64,000 nucleotides of DNA, taken from the NCBI GenBank assembly GCA_021018995.1, contig CM037585.1:129390791-129454790 (forward strand), in the 5' to 3' direction. Both the position numbers and the translations under genes were made by a program. Positions 1-11,856 of the stretch are shown here, in pieces (the stretch's first letter is position 1; every line of letters begins with the position of its first letter). The DNA is from Chloranthus sessilifolius (taxonomy: Eukaryota > Streptophyta > Magnoliopsida > Chloranthales > Chloranthaceae). Below the pieces are notes generated by a model that worked only from the letters and a program-made list of their open reading frames with translations, was not told the DNA's origin and did no database searches.

Positions 1-2388
1 ATATACAAATTTGATTTGGATTCAATTCAAAGTTCACATTTGCTTCCTTCAAATTTAACTTCTGGGTTCGATTCAAAACTTGCAAAACACACATACGATG
101 TTCAAGATTGAAATTCCTTACATGATTTTCGAAGGCTATATAAAAGGTTCAAAACAAAGATCATTTCTTGATTCGATACGTCAATAATTTTTAAAACAGC
201 CACTATGTCAAAGATTCGATAATTCAAAGCTTTCGAGCATTTCAAACAATCAAAATATTCAATCAAATATTTGAGTTCAAAGATCTAAAGTTTCCATTGC
301 AAGGATTTCAAATACTAATTCATTTCAAAACAAAACTTAACATCTTTCATTCGATCATATTAAGCATCTATGAAATTAAATCAAAATGCAATTGCGTATG
401 AAATTTTCCCCACCTTAACCTCGAAATCATAAAGCCAAGCAATGTCCTATCGATGGCTTTCCTCCTCAATCTACATCACAAATATATGATGTATCAAGGA
501 TCAACACTAATCACTAATAACTTAGACTATTTAAGTGTTTTAAAAAAAATCGAGTCGGAATGGGTAAGTTCGCGCCAACATAGAAATTGATGTAACCTTC
601 CTCCTACATTTTAACCTTTAAAAGTTTAGATTTATAAGTTGGTCAAAACACACAAGTTGTAGATATCTTTGTTATCTTTCCAACGCCTCAAGAATCGCAT
701 CAATCGGAGGTCGGAGTAGAAAGTTATGGTCAAAATACCAAAGCAGTACTGGCAACTCAGACAAAATCGACTAATCGATTTTCAAAATCGATTAATCGAT
801 TTTCCAAAGTCGATTGATCGATTTTATCTCGATTGATCGATTTTCAAAGAGCCAAAAATCTTTTTCACTATTTGAGAGCAGTCGATTAATCGACCCAATT
901 TCGATTAATCGAAATTCAAAAATCGATTAATCGATTTTACTCGATTAATCGGTTTCGTTTATCGACAAAATTAGAAATTTACCTAACTTATTACTAAATT
1001 TTGACCTTAAAAACGATTGATTCACAAGTTGGTCAATTCATGAAAGTTGTAGGGCTTTTTGTCTTCTTTTCAACGCAATAAGAATCACGTCAATCCGAAT
1101 TCGGCACAAAAGTTATGGCCGAAATACTACGGTAGTGTCAGTAAGCCCAGGCAAACTCGATTAATCGATTTCGTGAAGTTCCTCTCGAATTTCTCTCTTG
1201 TCAAAAACTCGATTAATCGAGTTTCAAAATTTATTAATCGATTTTGGCAGTTTCTGAGCACTTCTCGGGTTTGAACCTTGAAACCCATTTTTTTCATCAA
1301 AATTCAATCCTTTTGATCCTAATCTTTTGTACACATCTAACCAACATATATTTAATTAAATACATTGAAGAATTACGTTATTTACCTCTTTAAATCGGTG
1401 ATTTACTCGTAGATCGGATCGTCTTCTTCGTTAGATAAAAAGGGTTTCCAAACCCACCTCGATCATCTCCGAGCTTCACGATCACACCCAAGCCCACGAA
1501 ATCGATGGCAATCCTTACACACACACTTCACATAACTCACGCTATGATTTGTGGATCAAAACTCATGATCTCTTCGCAAGAAGAGGGTTTCAAAACCCCC
1601 AAACGGCTCCAAAACCCATAAAAGGAAAACAAAAAGTCGAAACTGACAACGATCCTTCCCTTATACGATCTCACAAAACCTTTTCCACGCAATCACAAGG
1701 CTTGGAGCATACGAATCCGGCAATTCTTCCTCTTTCTTCTTCCTTCTCTCTTCAAAACCCAAACCATCAAACTCTTGCAGCAGTTAAGGCTTCAAAGGAA
1801 GCTAGCCCCTTTTTTTCTTTTTTTAAACTAAAAGGCGGCTCTCATGCAAAACACATACACCCATTTTGGGTGTTAGTCTTATGTAAGGACCTAGTTTTTC
1901 GCGTGAAGCAGGCATTACTAGTTAAGGTATTATCTATTATATAAATGATCCCTTGGTTGATGTAGGGGCTGTACACCCAAACTACTTATCAATCGGACCC
2001 GGCGTTAAGCCAATACGCACCACGGTGTATGAACTTGGTCCTAAAAATCTCATCTGAGCTCAAACGCGGACCTAAAATGATCTCATTTGAAAAATCTAAG
2101 CGGTGACATGTTTCTTATGAGACATGCACCCGATCAGACCTATAGTTGGCTCAATAATAGTCATTAATCAGTTGGCCCAACTAGCGAATATTGGCCCAAT
2201 TAGTCAAATAAGTTATTTAACCATTACTAAACTTTTATTCTCTCTCTAGAACCAAAATTATAAGAAAAATAAATTCTCCTGCCTTTATTTTCATTTATAA
2301 CCAATCTAAACTTAGGTGTTAAGCCAGTACGCCATAGCTAGGTGTATACAATTCATCCAAAAGTCCACACGCGAGTCTAAACCAATCT

Positions 2389-2420
<32 letters not shown>

Positions 2421-2539
2421 TTTCCACTTAAGACTTAGCCCAACTAACTTAATTATTTTCACCATGCCGGGTACGTGATCAGTCGGGCACGCACACCGAG
2501 GCATATTGTTCAAAGGTCGAAATTTTTCAGGATGTTACA
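1..2539 (+). repeat. probable Gypsy-type LTR remnant (3' part)
   Basis: This AT-rich stretch has no convincing gene. It contains two diverged internal duplications: about 595-770 resembles 985-1150 (both pass through 'agttgtag', 'ttccaacgc' or 'ttcaacgc', and 'aaagttatgg'), and about 1985-2100 resembles 2310-2420 ('gttaagccagtacgcc'-like). It ends in 'ggatgttaca', a typical 3' end of plant Ty3/Gypsy LTRs. No primer-binding site follows and the 5' end lies outside the window, so it is a solo or truncated LTR at best. The assignment rests on style and the terminal motif, not on any encoded protein. Confidence 0.4.
766..1243. repeat. array of TCGATTAATCGA palindromes
   Basis: About eleven copies or one- to two-mismatch variants of the 12-bp palindrome TCGATTAATCGA (also TCGATTGATCGA, TCGACTAATCGA) are scattered here in two clusters, 766-950 and 1155-1243. 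The spacing is irregular, roughly 17-50 bp inside clusters. They fall in both halves of the LTR-internal duplication described for 1-2539. Function unknown. Confidence 0.75.
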
Positions 2540-2724
2540 AAATGTGTAGATGGCGATCACGACGAGTATATTTAAATTTGGCTGCAACTAACAATTTCTG
2601 CAGGTGCATTTAAAATACATTCTCTTTTATTTATTACTTTATTACTTTTCGCCAACCTTTCCTAACAGAGGCCACTTGTGACCGATTTAGGCCATTTTCA
2701 GGGGCCCGGAAGGGAACTAGAAAA

Positions 2725-4390
2725 TGCGTGCCAATAAAGATTACTAAGGATAAATCAATTCTTGAACAGATTCAAGAATTACAGTTTATTGTCACTGAGA
2801 TGGAAGAAGAGAACATGAAACTTCCTGAAAGTTTTCAAGTGGGTTTCATTCTTGCAAAGATTTCATCTAGTTTGAAAGATTATCGAAAGTCTATGACCCT
2901 TAATAAAGATCTTCATACTTTAGATGAGATTTTTTAAGAGTCTTAAGATTGAATAAGAGAATAAAATTAGAGACAAGAAGGTTATTGTTTTCGAGCCTTC
3001 TTTGACTCATGTTGAATCGATATTTGAAAATAGAAGAAGGATAAGAGGTTTTCTACTAAGAATAAACCTTTTAAGAAGAATTTTCAAAAAAATAGTCAGT
3101 CTAAGATGAATGAGAAGAAAAGAGATTGCCATGTTTGTGGAAAAAGGGAGCACTTTGTAAGGAGTGCAAATTCTGTAACAAGTTGAAATCAAAATCTAAC
3201 ATGGTAGAAGATATAGGTGTTGCAATGGTATCAAAAGTCAACATGATTGAATCTAAAGGCCATTGGTGGGTCGACTCTGGTGCTACTCGACATGTCTCTT
3301 TTGACAGGTCTGCGTTCAATACTTATAAGCCCTAAGGAGAAGTGCAACAACTATACATGGGGAATTCGTCTACCACTTAGATTGTTGGAATTGAAACAAT
3401 GGAATTAAAATTATCTTCAGGAGACTCTCTTGTTGAAGGATGTGCTCCATGCTCCATAGATTAGGAAGAATCTTATTTCTGCATCTGTCTTAGACAAGAA
3501 TGAGTTTAAATTAGTTCTTCATTCTGGGATGATGATATTATCCAAGAATGATATTTTCATTGGAAAGGATTATGTTGTAGACAATATGATAAAAATGATT
3601 ATTCTACCTATATTGTAGAGTCTTATGATTTATGGCATGCTAGATTAGGACATATTAATTCTCAAGCCATGAAAAATATAATGAATCTAGAATTAGTTCC
3701 TAAAATTTAAATATTAAAGATGAAAAATGTCAAAAATGTGTGAAATCTAAAATACTAAAACAATCACATAATAGTATAGAAAGGAATACTACTATCTTAG
3801 AATTAATCCATTTTGATATCTGTGAATTAAATGGTGTGCCTACCAGAGGTGGTAATATGTATTTTATAATATTCATAGATGATTATAATAGATATTATTA
3901 TATATATATACATAGATATAAAGAAGGAACTTTTGAAGTTTTTAAAACTTATAAAATAAAAGTTAAAAATTAGAAAAGAAAATTTGAGAAGGAGAATATT
4001 TTTCTCATGAGTTAGCTAAATTTTGTGAAAAATATGAGATTGTTTATGAAGTGACAACCCTGCCCAACGTAAAAATAAAACTTTACTAGAGATGGTTAAC
4101 TCTATGTTATTAAATTCGAGTTTACCTATAAATTTATGGGGTGAAACTATTTATATAATATGTCATATTTTAAATAGAATACCTTATTATAAGAATGATA
4201 TGACTCCGTGTGAGTTATGAAAGAATAGAAACCAAACTTAAAATATTTAAGAGTGTGGGGGTGCTTAGCCTATGTTATGAAACAAGATAATAAAATTAAA
4301 AAGTTAGGATATAAAACTTATAAGTGTGCATTTATTGGATATGCTCACAATAGTAAAGTTCTTAAGCCACTTTGATTCCTAATTTTTCCC
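2725..4390 (+). pseudogene. degenerate Copia retrotransposon gag-protease-integrase fragment
   Basis: Frame-shifted remains of a Ty1/Copia polyprotein on the plus strand. At 2728-2937 is a gag segment of the UBN2 type (motif ILAKISSSLKDYRKSM). Around 3120-3180 is a zinc knuckle beginning CHVCGKREHF whose last cysteine is lost. At 3265-3310 is the retropepsin-like motif WWVDSGATRHVSFD. At 3740-3973 is the integrase core start (LIHFDICELNG, FIIFIDDYNRYYY), and at about 4070-4380 the integrase tail, with the usual NSLLLNSSLPINLWGE- and GYAHNSK-like stretches in broken frames. Reverse transcriptase, RNase H and both LTRs are absent. It is an old, truncated, non-functional copy, distinct from the Copia at 35-50 kb. 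Confidence 0.8.
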
Positions 4391-4611
4391 CCGATTACTC
4401 AGAATCCTATCATTCTTATGTTCATCTAACAAAAGTTCAAAATTGGAAGAATTGTTAGTTGTGCTCGGACCATAGACAGATTATTGAGTCATCATTATAT
4501 GAGGCAAACTCGGATTTAGTCAAATTTTACGGGTTGTCCATCCATAAGAGGTTCAACATATTGGGCGGTGTTTGTTTGTAATACGACTTCTAGAAGGAAA
4601 ATACCAAATAC

Positions 4612-4614
<3 letters not shown>

Positions 4615-4665
<51 letters not shown>

Positions 4666-4749
4666 ACTAATTTTGATTACTCACAGTCTCACAGATATGC
4701 ACCACATGGCATTTTTCTTTGGGTTGAGATACGTTCCAATGATGGCTTT

Positions 4750-4806
<57 letters not shown>

Positions 4807-4889
4807 ACTAATTTTGATTACTCACAGTCTCACAGATATGCACCACATGACATTTTTCTTTGGGTTGAGATACGTTCCAATGATGGCTT
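4615..4889. repeat. (AT)n microsatellite plus tandem duplication, period 141 bp
   Basis: (AT)n tracts at 4615-4662 and 4753-4803 each precede a nearly identical ~88 bp unit: 4661-4748 and 4802-4889, both starting 'atgcaactaattttgatt' and ending 'ccaatgatggctt'. The unit plus its AT tract has been duplicated once. The apparent open frame through it is a by-product of the AT repeat and not a gene. Confidence 0.9.
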
Positions 4890-5092
4890 ACTTAAAGACG
4901 GGACCTTTTTTTTAATTAATAATTTTGATGCATTTTCTAGAATACATATGCCTTATTTCGATTTTAAATTTTTTATATGTATAAAAAAATTTATTTCTTT
5001 TCATATCTTAGTAAATTGATCTATTGGTGGACTTAATGCATTCTGAAGCCTAGATTCTAGGTTCAAACCGTCTAAGGATAGTTTATACAGTA

Positions 5093-5232
5093 GACAATAT
5101 TTGATAGACAATTTTGCAGACATCCTATGTGGTGCACTGTGACTGGCCCCACACATAGTGTGGCCCAAGCACTACAGCCAATCACGTCGTGCCATATAAG
5201 CTGTCTGCAAAATTATCAATAAAAAGTTGTCC
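5093..5232. mobile_element. small MITE with ~30 bp terminal inverted repeats
   Basis: The left end (5093-5122) carries 'attttgcagaca' preceded by 'gacaatatttgata'. The right end (5201-5232) is its reverse complement, 'tgtctgcaaaat' followed by 'tatcaataaaaagttgtc'. The element is about 140 bp and non-coding. I saw no clear target-site duplication, so the superfamily is undetermined. Confidence 0.6.
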
Positions 5233-6089
5233 CCTTTTATAACTTTTTCTATGTGCAATATAGTATAATTATTTTTGTAATTAATTATACTAGAACCTAT
5301 ACATCCTATGTGAGTGTCTAGCTCCACACCATATTAAAAGCCCTTTGAAAGAGAAATCTCTCCAAAAATTAGTTTGAAAATTGGGGCCAAAATTATAGAA
5401 AATTAGGTACCATTATTTGCAATCCAGATTCTTTCTTTTAAAATCATTGTTGCAATTATGAGTACTTCTTGGGAGAGAAATCTCTGGGAAGAAAAGTGCG
5501 TGGACCCGCAAAAGAAGGGGTAAGTTATGAGTATCATTAATAGCAATCCTTATATATTTTTTCTTAAAATATGGTTGCAAGCAAAGCTTATCTTAATAAT
5601 TATCCAGTAGAAGTAAAGGATGTGAAGTATCCGCAAGCAAGGCTTCGAGCACTGCCGTGTTTGCTCAGAAAGTCTCAAAAAGCTCGGCTCCCCATGCACG
5701 AACGTTGGATGCACACATGAAAGCTCAGACTCTCGTTGTTTTCTGATTAAAAATTCAGACTCTAGTTGAAACTTGGCATGAAGAACAGGCTTCAATACGC
5801 TATTTAGTGTGAAAGTTGGTCTAAAGTGCATGGGTGTTTGTAGAAAACTTGGACCCTATTAGTCTATTGACCAAATGTTTTCTTGAGAGCCGAAAAAATT
5901 GTAATAATCCCTTTTTTCTAAAATAGTATAATTTGTACAGATGAACCTTATTTTTTAAAAGGCCCTACTCACTTGTTTGAAAATCCCTCCACCAGTGCCA
6001 CGATTAGTTTTACAAATTGTGCACGTGCACCACACTCATTTATCAGAGGGGACTCAATTTGAACCAATCACCATGAGAAGGGTGCTTAA
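5233..6089. other. AT-rich intergenic DNA, nothing recognised
   Basis: No gene, RNA or clear repeat is supported here. A 93-codon minus-strand open frame at 5550-5831 has no recognisable domain and is likely chance. Confidence 0.5.
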
Positions 6090-6333
6090 GGCTGTGTATG
6101 ACATAACTCTTTGTTAGCTCCCTGTCATTAAAGAATTTACTTGTTTTAGTATGTTTTCATCCTCTTTGCTAACATCTTGCTATCTGTTTTAATAGGTACT
6201 CCTCCTCGACAACTTCTTGTATAGCAAGATTTTATGCAAGATTTACATGTTCACCAATTCTACCTTTCTCTCCACTCACTCCTTGTCAGAACAAATTTTA
6301 TTTGCTCTGGTAGGGAGTTAGTAGAAAGCAAAG
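6090..6333. mobile_element. truncated Tourist-like (Harbinger) MITE
   Basis: It starts 'ggctgtgtatgacataac' directly after 'taa', and it aligns along most of its length with the intact Tourist-like MITE at 14266-14643. Shared blocks include 'acttgttttag', 'tcatcctcttt', 'aagattttatgca' and 'cactccttgt', then 'tagggag'. The right terminal inverted repeat is missing, so this copy is 3'-truncated. Confidence 0.65.
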
Positions 6334-7319
6334 AGGTTGTTGGGGGATTTAGGGCTTAAGCTATAAATAAACTACATAACCTTCAGAAAAAAGAAGAAAC
6401 AACTCAATTTCTTTAGGGTTCATGGGGGCAGTGACTACCAAAATGGGCATACCTTGGGAGACAGATGCACAAATATTTATGAGCCCCAAATCAATAAAAA
6501 GTGCACTTTTATCCCAAGCATTGGTGGTTGCCAACAGTGAGCAAAAGGTGGAAACTATAATTTCACTGATTTAAATGCTCATAAGACTGTAAACCCGAGA
6601 GTGATGCAACCCCTACAGCGGTACTCGGGTGCTCGGGTCAAATACCTAATACCAGCTCTTTTACGAACGAGTTAGTAGTAGGTACCCAACCATTCCCCAA
6701 GGGCGGTGCATGGGTCAAATAATGAAACCTATTCATGAACGAACAATACCGTGAAACTATGCTTTTGATGCTTTATAGATTTAAAAAAAATTATTATGTG
6801 GTTATCCCAGTTGGAGAATAGTTACGAAAATCAGATTTTTTTTTTTTTTTTTCCAATTTCGTTTTAAAGGTGTTTTTTACCTTTTTTGATAGACAAAAAA
6901 TACCTAAAAAAAATACCTCTTTATTTCTTCTTAAGAAAAAAGATTATATATTTTTTGAAAATTTGGCAGTTTTTGCCTTTTAAAACATATTTTTAACGAG
7001 TTTTTTTTCCAAAAACTTTCTTATATTTATCAGGGAAATGTTTATTTTTAATACTTTTAAGGTATTACCCGTACTTATCCCAAATGTTTCCTCATTTTTC
7101 TCGGAAATTTACAGACTTTTCCCATTTTTTTGTTCTTATACGTATACGTTGTTATTTTTCTTTTTCGAATTCTTACTTGGTTTCTGTGGGTTGGAGGAAG
7201 GAGATTGAACTATGCACCATCTTCGGTACATAGAGCCTAAACGAGACTAATACACAAAATGTTCATGCAACAATAACGTGCTCCAAACAAGGAGGCTTCA
7301 ATGACGGAGACGGTTACTC
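6334..7319. other. non-coding AT-rich DNA with poly(T) tracts
   Basis: No gene is supported. A T-run lies at about 6837-6852 and the remainder is T-rich and low in complexity. Confidence 0.45.
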
Positions 7320-7432
7320 TTAGGGGTAGCAATGGGCCTGGCTTGGGTCACAAATTCTACAGTAAATGGGCTGAGCTTGGACCTGGCCTTATTCAAAAAT
7401 GACAAAATCTAAGCCCAGCCCATTCCATCCCT
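7320..7432. mobile_element. short hAT-like MITE
   Basis: The ends are inverted repeats: left 'taggggtagcaatgggcc', right 'gcccattccatcccta'. The interior is rich in GGGCCTGG/CCAGCCC motifs, as in other 'GGGCC' hAT MITEs of plants. No convincing 8-bp target-site duplication was seen. Confidence 0.45.
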
Positions 7433-8109
7433 AATTATTGCGTGAGAACACATACTCTCTCTCTTTCTTTTTCCTAATTTTTGTCTCTTTCTCTCTCTCA
7501 CCGAATGTCCCTCACAATCGAGAGTTAGATTTATTGGGTGTGTGAGTATACACCATAGATGGTGCTCATTTTCTATTTTCTAGGTGTAATTACGCAATCT
7601 AAACACTGGAAAACAAGGAATTCTTATAAATTTCTTAGGAGGTGGATATATTCCATTGAATCTATAAATCTATTTCCTATGTTTTCCGAAAAATTAAGGG
7701 TAGCTCTATTTGCATGACCCGAATTACCAAGGGCACCTATGCTCAAAACTATTAACTCGTTTGAATCAGATACTGAATTATGGATCATTTTCTGTCGCAA
7801 TCCTCCACACAATCATTTTTGATTCCATGTGGCACACATCCCAAAATGTGACTTCAAAAATTAACAACATCATAGTGTGATGTGTGTGATGTGATTTTTA
7901 GGTCAATTTTGAGATGTGTGCCACGTGAAATAGTAAACATACCATCTAGTGATTCGATGGATGCATATTGAGCACCCTTAAAAAAGACATGGAAAAAGAA
8001 ATGTTAAAAAAGGCAAGTATGAAAAAAAGGGAGAAAATGGAGTATAGGGAGGGCATGGCAAGGAAATACTTCCTAAAAAACAATGATAAAATATAAAAAG
8101 TAGGAGAAA
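7433..8109. other. AT-rich intergenic DNA, nothing recognised
   Basis: It contains CT-rich and A-rich stretches and short open frames without domains. The piece around 7830-7930 ('gatgtgtgccacgtg') weakly resembles the repeat family described at 9760-10860. Confidence 0.4.
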
Positions 8110-8705
8110 AAAACATAAAAAATTGAGAGGCCCGACACTATGCGTCCGGATGCAAGGATGAACACTATCTAGGCATCATGTGGCACCTATCACAAGGATC
8201 AAATGTCACAATAACTTGTATAAGATCAATCAAGTGTCATACTAAAAATTGGGTATGATATTGAAAATGGCAGCAATTTTGTGGGACGTTATGGTATCTT
8301 TAACCTATCAAATGAAGATAAAAAAAAGTCCAATAATATATATTTTTTTAAACCACATGCCCCATGGCTGATCAACCCAAACAGGTGTTGTTTTGGGTTG
8401 ATCATGCCACGTGGCACATGATCATGTGTCACGTGGCATGTGATTTATAAAAAAAAAAATTAAAATAAATTTTTTTTGTGGTCAAAGTTTGTATAACACC
8501 CCACACACTGTGCATTGAATTTTTTTCCCTTTGACCACACTTTAAATGGTAGATATGCATCAAATCATATCTAAATCTTTTGGGTAGTCTCTGATCGTCC
8601 TCGTGCAAGTTGTCGTGGCACCTGATCTGTTATGTGGGTGTCACGTGGACCCCACCTGATTCAAATGCATGGATCCACTATGCATTCCACCCATGTCCTC
8701 AGGCC
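8110..8705. repeat. dispersed non-coding repeat, also at 55.4-56.6 kb
   Basis: It shares phrases in the same order with 55440-56560: 'cacatgcccc', 'tgatcaaccca', 'gggttgatcatgccacgtgg', then a poly(A)/T tract, a 'ctttgaccaca' segment, and 'gcacctgatct'. Both copies are diverged and lack coding capacity. The family is unassigned. Confidence 0.5.
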
Positions 8706-8706
8706 A

Positions 8707-8724
8707 ATATATATATATATATAT
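8707..8724. repeat. (AT)9 microsatellite
   Basis: A pure AT dinucleotide run. Confidence 0.85.
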
Positions 8725-8764
8725 ATCCTTACTAGTTACTACTATATAAAGTAAAAATAATTTC

Positions 8765-9570
8765 TGTCAAATTTTGTTCTCACATGTATTAGGACCAAAT
8801 TGCCCCTAGCTAGCTTAGAAACTAAAACTCTTGAGCATCTATATTTTCTCTTCTTGGGGATTACCTCTTTATTCCAATAAAAATTGATTAGACTCTTAAT
8901 TGAAGTTTAATTACCTCTTTATCTCAATAAAAATTGATTAGACTCCTAATTAAAATTTAATTATAGTATATAATTAACCTATATATAACTCGTTTGTAAA
9001 TAGAGATAAAAGCCAAAAATCCTGTATTTAAAAATCTGTGGTATTCACTAATAATTTGAGAATAATTTAATTTTTTTTAATAAATAGACACTATTTATTT
9101 ACTTTTTAAAATTTCTTTCTCTAGATTTGTTCCCGAATATACCAAAATTTGCCAAGTTATTTCGAATTTTGAGTTTGTTTTCACATGTATTATGACCAAA
9201 TTTCTCCTAACTAGCCTAGAAACCAAAAATCTTGAGCACATATATTTTCTCCTCTCAGGGAATACCTCTTTATCCCAATAAAAATTGATTAGACTCCTAT
9301 TTGAAGTCTAATTAATCTATATATAACTCTTTTGTAAATAAAAATAAAAACCCAATAGATATCGACTGAATAGAAACCCAGATCTTGTGGTAGCAAGAGA
9401 TATTTTGTAGAAGAGCGAAACCCAAAATTTTGAAAAAATAATATGTTTAAGAATCTGTGGTATTCACTATTAATTCGAGATTTAAAAAAAAATAAAAATA
9501 AATAGTCACTCTTTATTGTTCTCGAACATACTAAAATTTGCAAAGTTTTTTCGAATTTTAACCTAGCCGA
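8765..9570. repeat. diverged tandem duplication, period ~400 bp
   Basis: 8772-9170 and 9173-9560 begin with the same segment ('cacatgtatta' ... 'gaccaaatt') and share blocks in order: 'cttgagca', 'atattttctc', 'ataaaaattgattagact', 'tatatataactc', 'aatctgtggtattcact' and 'aaaatttgc'. The unit is non-coding. Confidence 0.75.
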
Positions 9571-9639
9571 TTTATTGCCCAACCTGACTTTGTGACTATG
9601 ATTTAGAATGTCAAATAATGACTTGCGAGTATATTAATT

Positions 9640-9666
9640 GAAAAAAAAAAAAAAAAAAAAAAAAAA
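9640..9666. repeat. poly(A) tract
   Basis: An A-run of about 26 bases followed by 'caaccatatgcg'. It could be the tail of an old retroposon on the plus strand, but no retroposon body is recognisable upstream. Confidence 0.5.
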
Positions 9667-9759
9667 CAACCATATGCGATTAGCAGGACCCAAGCACCTA
9701 GGACCAACTCTTTTTTTAAAATCGTTCATTTCTAAGATATCGATTTAATGATCATAATT

Positions 9760-10860
9760 TTGGTATAGGCGCATGAGTTGGAGGTAATCATCTCGAGTAC
9801 TTAGGTGCTCAACCACTTTTTGAGATTTATGCCACATGGAAATACTATATAAAATTTTCAATGCAAAATTTGGCATGAAACATGTTTTTATCATCGGATT
9901 TAACGCAATCAAAGGCTATAAAGAATTAATGATATCATGCAAATCTAGATGATAGAGATCGTGCTTCACACCAAATTCTTGACAATCTTCGATTGCCACA
10001 ACAAAAAATAAGACTATTAGCGGCAGTTTTTTACAGCAAAAAACTGTCGCTATTAACAGAAAAACTATTAAGACTATTAGCGGCAAGGATATTAGTGGCA
10101 GTTTTTTTGTTAATAGTGGCAGTTTATTGCTGCCGTTAATAGTCTTATTTTTTGTAGTGTGTGATGAATCTGATGATGGAGTTCATGTTTTGTATTAAAT
10201 TTTTATACAAAAAATATTTGTTTTTATAAAGTATTTGGCTTGTGTACTTATAAATGATACTCATTTCACCTCTAAGCTACACATGAAAATATAGGATAGA
10301 GCCATTACTTGCACTCGGAAATATAGCCCTTGCATCGAAATAAAAGAAAGACTTTGTATTTTAGGGACATGTGAAATGTGACAATGCAATCTTGGTCATC
10401 TGATTTGAAGCTTATGATTTATAGATCTTTAGTGGATAAGCTTGGAGCATAACATAATACTTATCATATGATCTATTATTGTTAACCTTTGAATCAAATA
10501 ATAACTTTTGACTATATTTAATCACATGATGAAGATTATATTTCGGGCTAATCTTTTGCACTTAAAATCTTTAAATGAAGGGCTACAAATCAAACGGTTT
10601 GGATGGAGTTTTCATATAGCAAAGGTTGCCAAACTTGTAAGTCTTTGTTTTAAACTCGGTGCAAGGGCCAAATTTTCGAGTGTAAGTAATGACTCCAACA
10701 AGATAATCATTCAAGAGGTCCATAGAATGTCATTAGTGGGGTGAAAAACAATCTCCATCATCAACGGTTTGAACTTGTGAAATTTCATCAACATCAATAT
10801 CATTTAAAATTCAAGATTAAGTTGAGTAAACCAATGAAATCAAATCAACCTGATAATGTT
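9760..10860. repeat. diverged dispersed copy of the repeat that forms the intron-1 inverted repeat
   Basis: Upstream of CHX gene A, this stretch matches the left arm of the inverted repeat at 12772-14898 in the same orientation. 'tttgactatatttaatcacatg' is matched by 'tttgactacattgaatcatat', and both are followed by an 'atcttttgcac/tttttgcaatg' block and 'ggtttggatgg/cagtttagatgg'. It is interrupted by the CACTA-type MITE at 9997-10159. It codes for nothing recognisable. Confidence 0.5.
9997..10159. mobile_element. CACTA-type MITE
   Basis: The ends are CACAACAAAAAATAAGAC and its near reverse complement GTCTTATTTTTTGTAGTG. The interior consists of further inverted 'actattagcggcag'/'ctgccgttaatagt' copies, so the whole 163 bp can fold on itself. 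The flanking 3-mers are tgc/tgt. A relative with perfect 3-bp target-site duplications lies at 55183-55322. Confidence 0.7.
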
Positions 10861-11646
10861 ATGGTTGGTGTTACTGGCCACACCATTTTATCTTAAAGCT
10901 ACCGCATTCAGTGAATAAAAATTGTTGAAAAGAAGTGGACAAAAAAATTTTAATTTTTTTTTAATAGAACATGTGACATTGCACACGATCCCAAAAAATT
11001 CACCATCTTAGAATCAGGTATCACGTGACATATGATATGAGGTTTGAATGTGTAGATTCATCCATACATTGGAATCCATAAACCTTTTCTATTTTATAAG
11101 TTTATTATTATTTTTATAATTTTATAGAGCAACACGTGCAAAGCACATGCACGTTTAGTGGTATATATATATATAAAATAAAAATTATACAAATATATAT
11201 ATAATTAAACTATTTAAAAAAAAAAACACAGTTTATACAAACAAATATATAAGAAACGTGTTTACGGCGCTTTTCATATTTGTCTTAAAATGCGTTTTAA
11301 ACGCATTTTTTCAAATAACAAAAACGAAGGTTTTGTTGTGACCATGCCTTAAACTAATTGGACCTTGTGGCTGTGGATAGTCTTAAACCCAATCTTTTGG
11401 CAGTTAATTCGTTTTCTTTTTATATCTTTCATTTTACAAATTTCCATCGGTCTTCTAACAACCAACCAAAACTAATAGCCTGTACGTTTCAGAAAAAAAA
11501 AAAAAAAAAAAAACTAATATCCTGGTTGGTTTCAGCGAATTCCTCACCCTCTTCTTCATTTCACCCCTCTCTACCTTGTCAATTTTTTTTTCTTTCTTTC
11601 TTACTGTAGTTATCTTTTCTTCCTCCTTTGTGGAGGAGGAAGAAGA
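10861..11646 (+). promoter_or_regulatory. 5' flank of CHX gene A (promoter not pinned down)
   Basis: No gene lies in this 786 bp. A TATA-like 'tttttatatct' occurs at about 11415, roughly 230 bp before the start codon, and a 26-base A-run lies at about 11488-11513. The last 100 bp are pyrimidine-rich, as in many plant 5' UTRs. Nothing in the sequence fixes the transcription start, so this is only the likely promoter and leader interval. Confidence 0.3.
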
Positions 11647-11856
11647 ATGGCTCTTGATGACAACTTCCTGCCTGAAAACTTCTCCACCATCTGCTTTGCA
11701 CACCCCTATTCCAATGGCATATGGAACGGCAATAAGCCTACACATTTCATCATCCCCCTTCTCCTCTTGCAGATCACCCTCGTCGTCACCTTCACTCGTC
11801 TCTGTCGCCACTTGCTCAGGCCTCTCAATCAGCCCCAAATTATTTCTGAAATTCTT
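11647..11856 (+). CDS. CHX: CHX gene A exon 1
   Basis: Seventy codons from the only suitable ATG (context agaagaATGGCT). The peptide has a short polar N-terminus, the family motif region NGIWNGNKPTHF, a first hydrophobic helix (FIIPLLLLQITLVVTF) and the signature RPLNQPQIISEIL that ends exon 1 in this family. The GT donor at 11857 (gtaaga) falls exactly after ISEIL, matching gene B exon 1. Reading on past the donor gives an 83-codon open frame that ends in the intron and is not a separate gene. Confidence 0.88.

Noticed and set aside
1549..1944. 131-codon open frame as a host gene
   Set aside because: No recognisable domain; lies in repeat-like DNA attributed to an LTR.
4568..4915. 115-codon open frame with YIYIYI runs
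   Set aside because: Produced by (AT)n microsatellites plus the 141 bp duplication.
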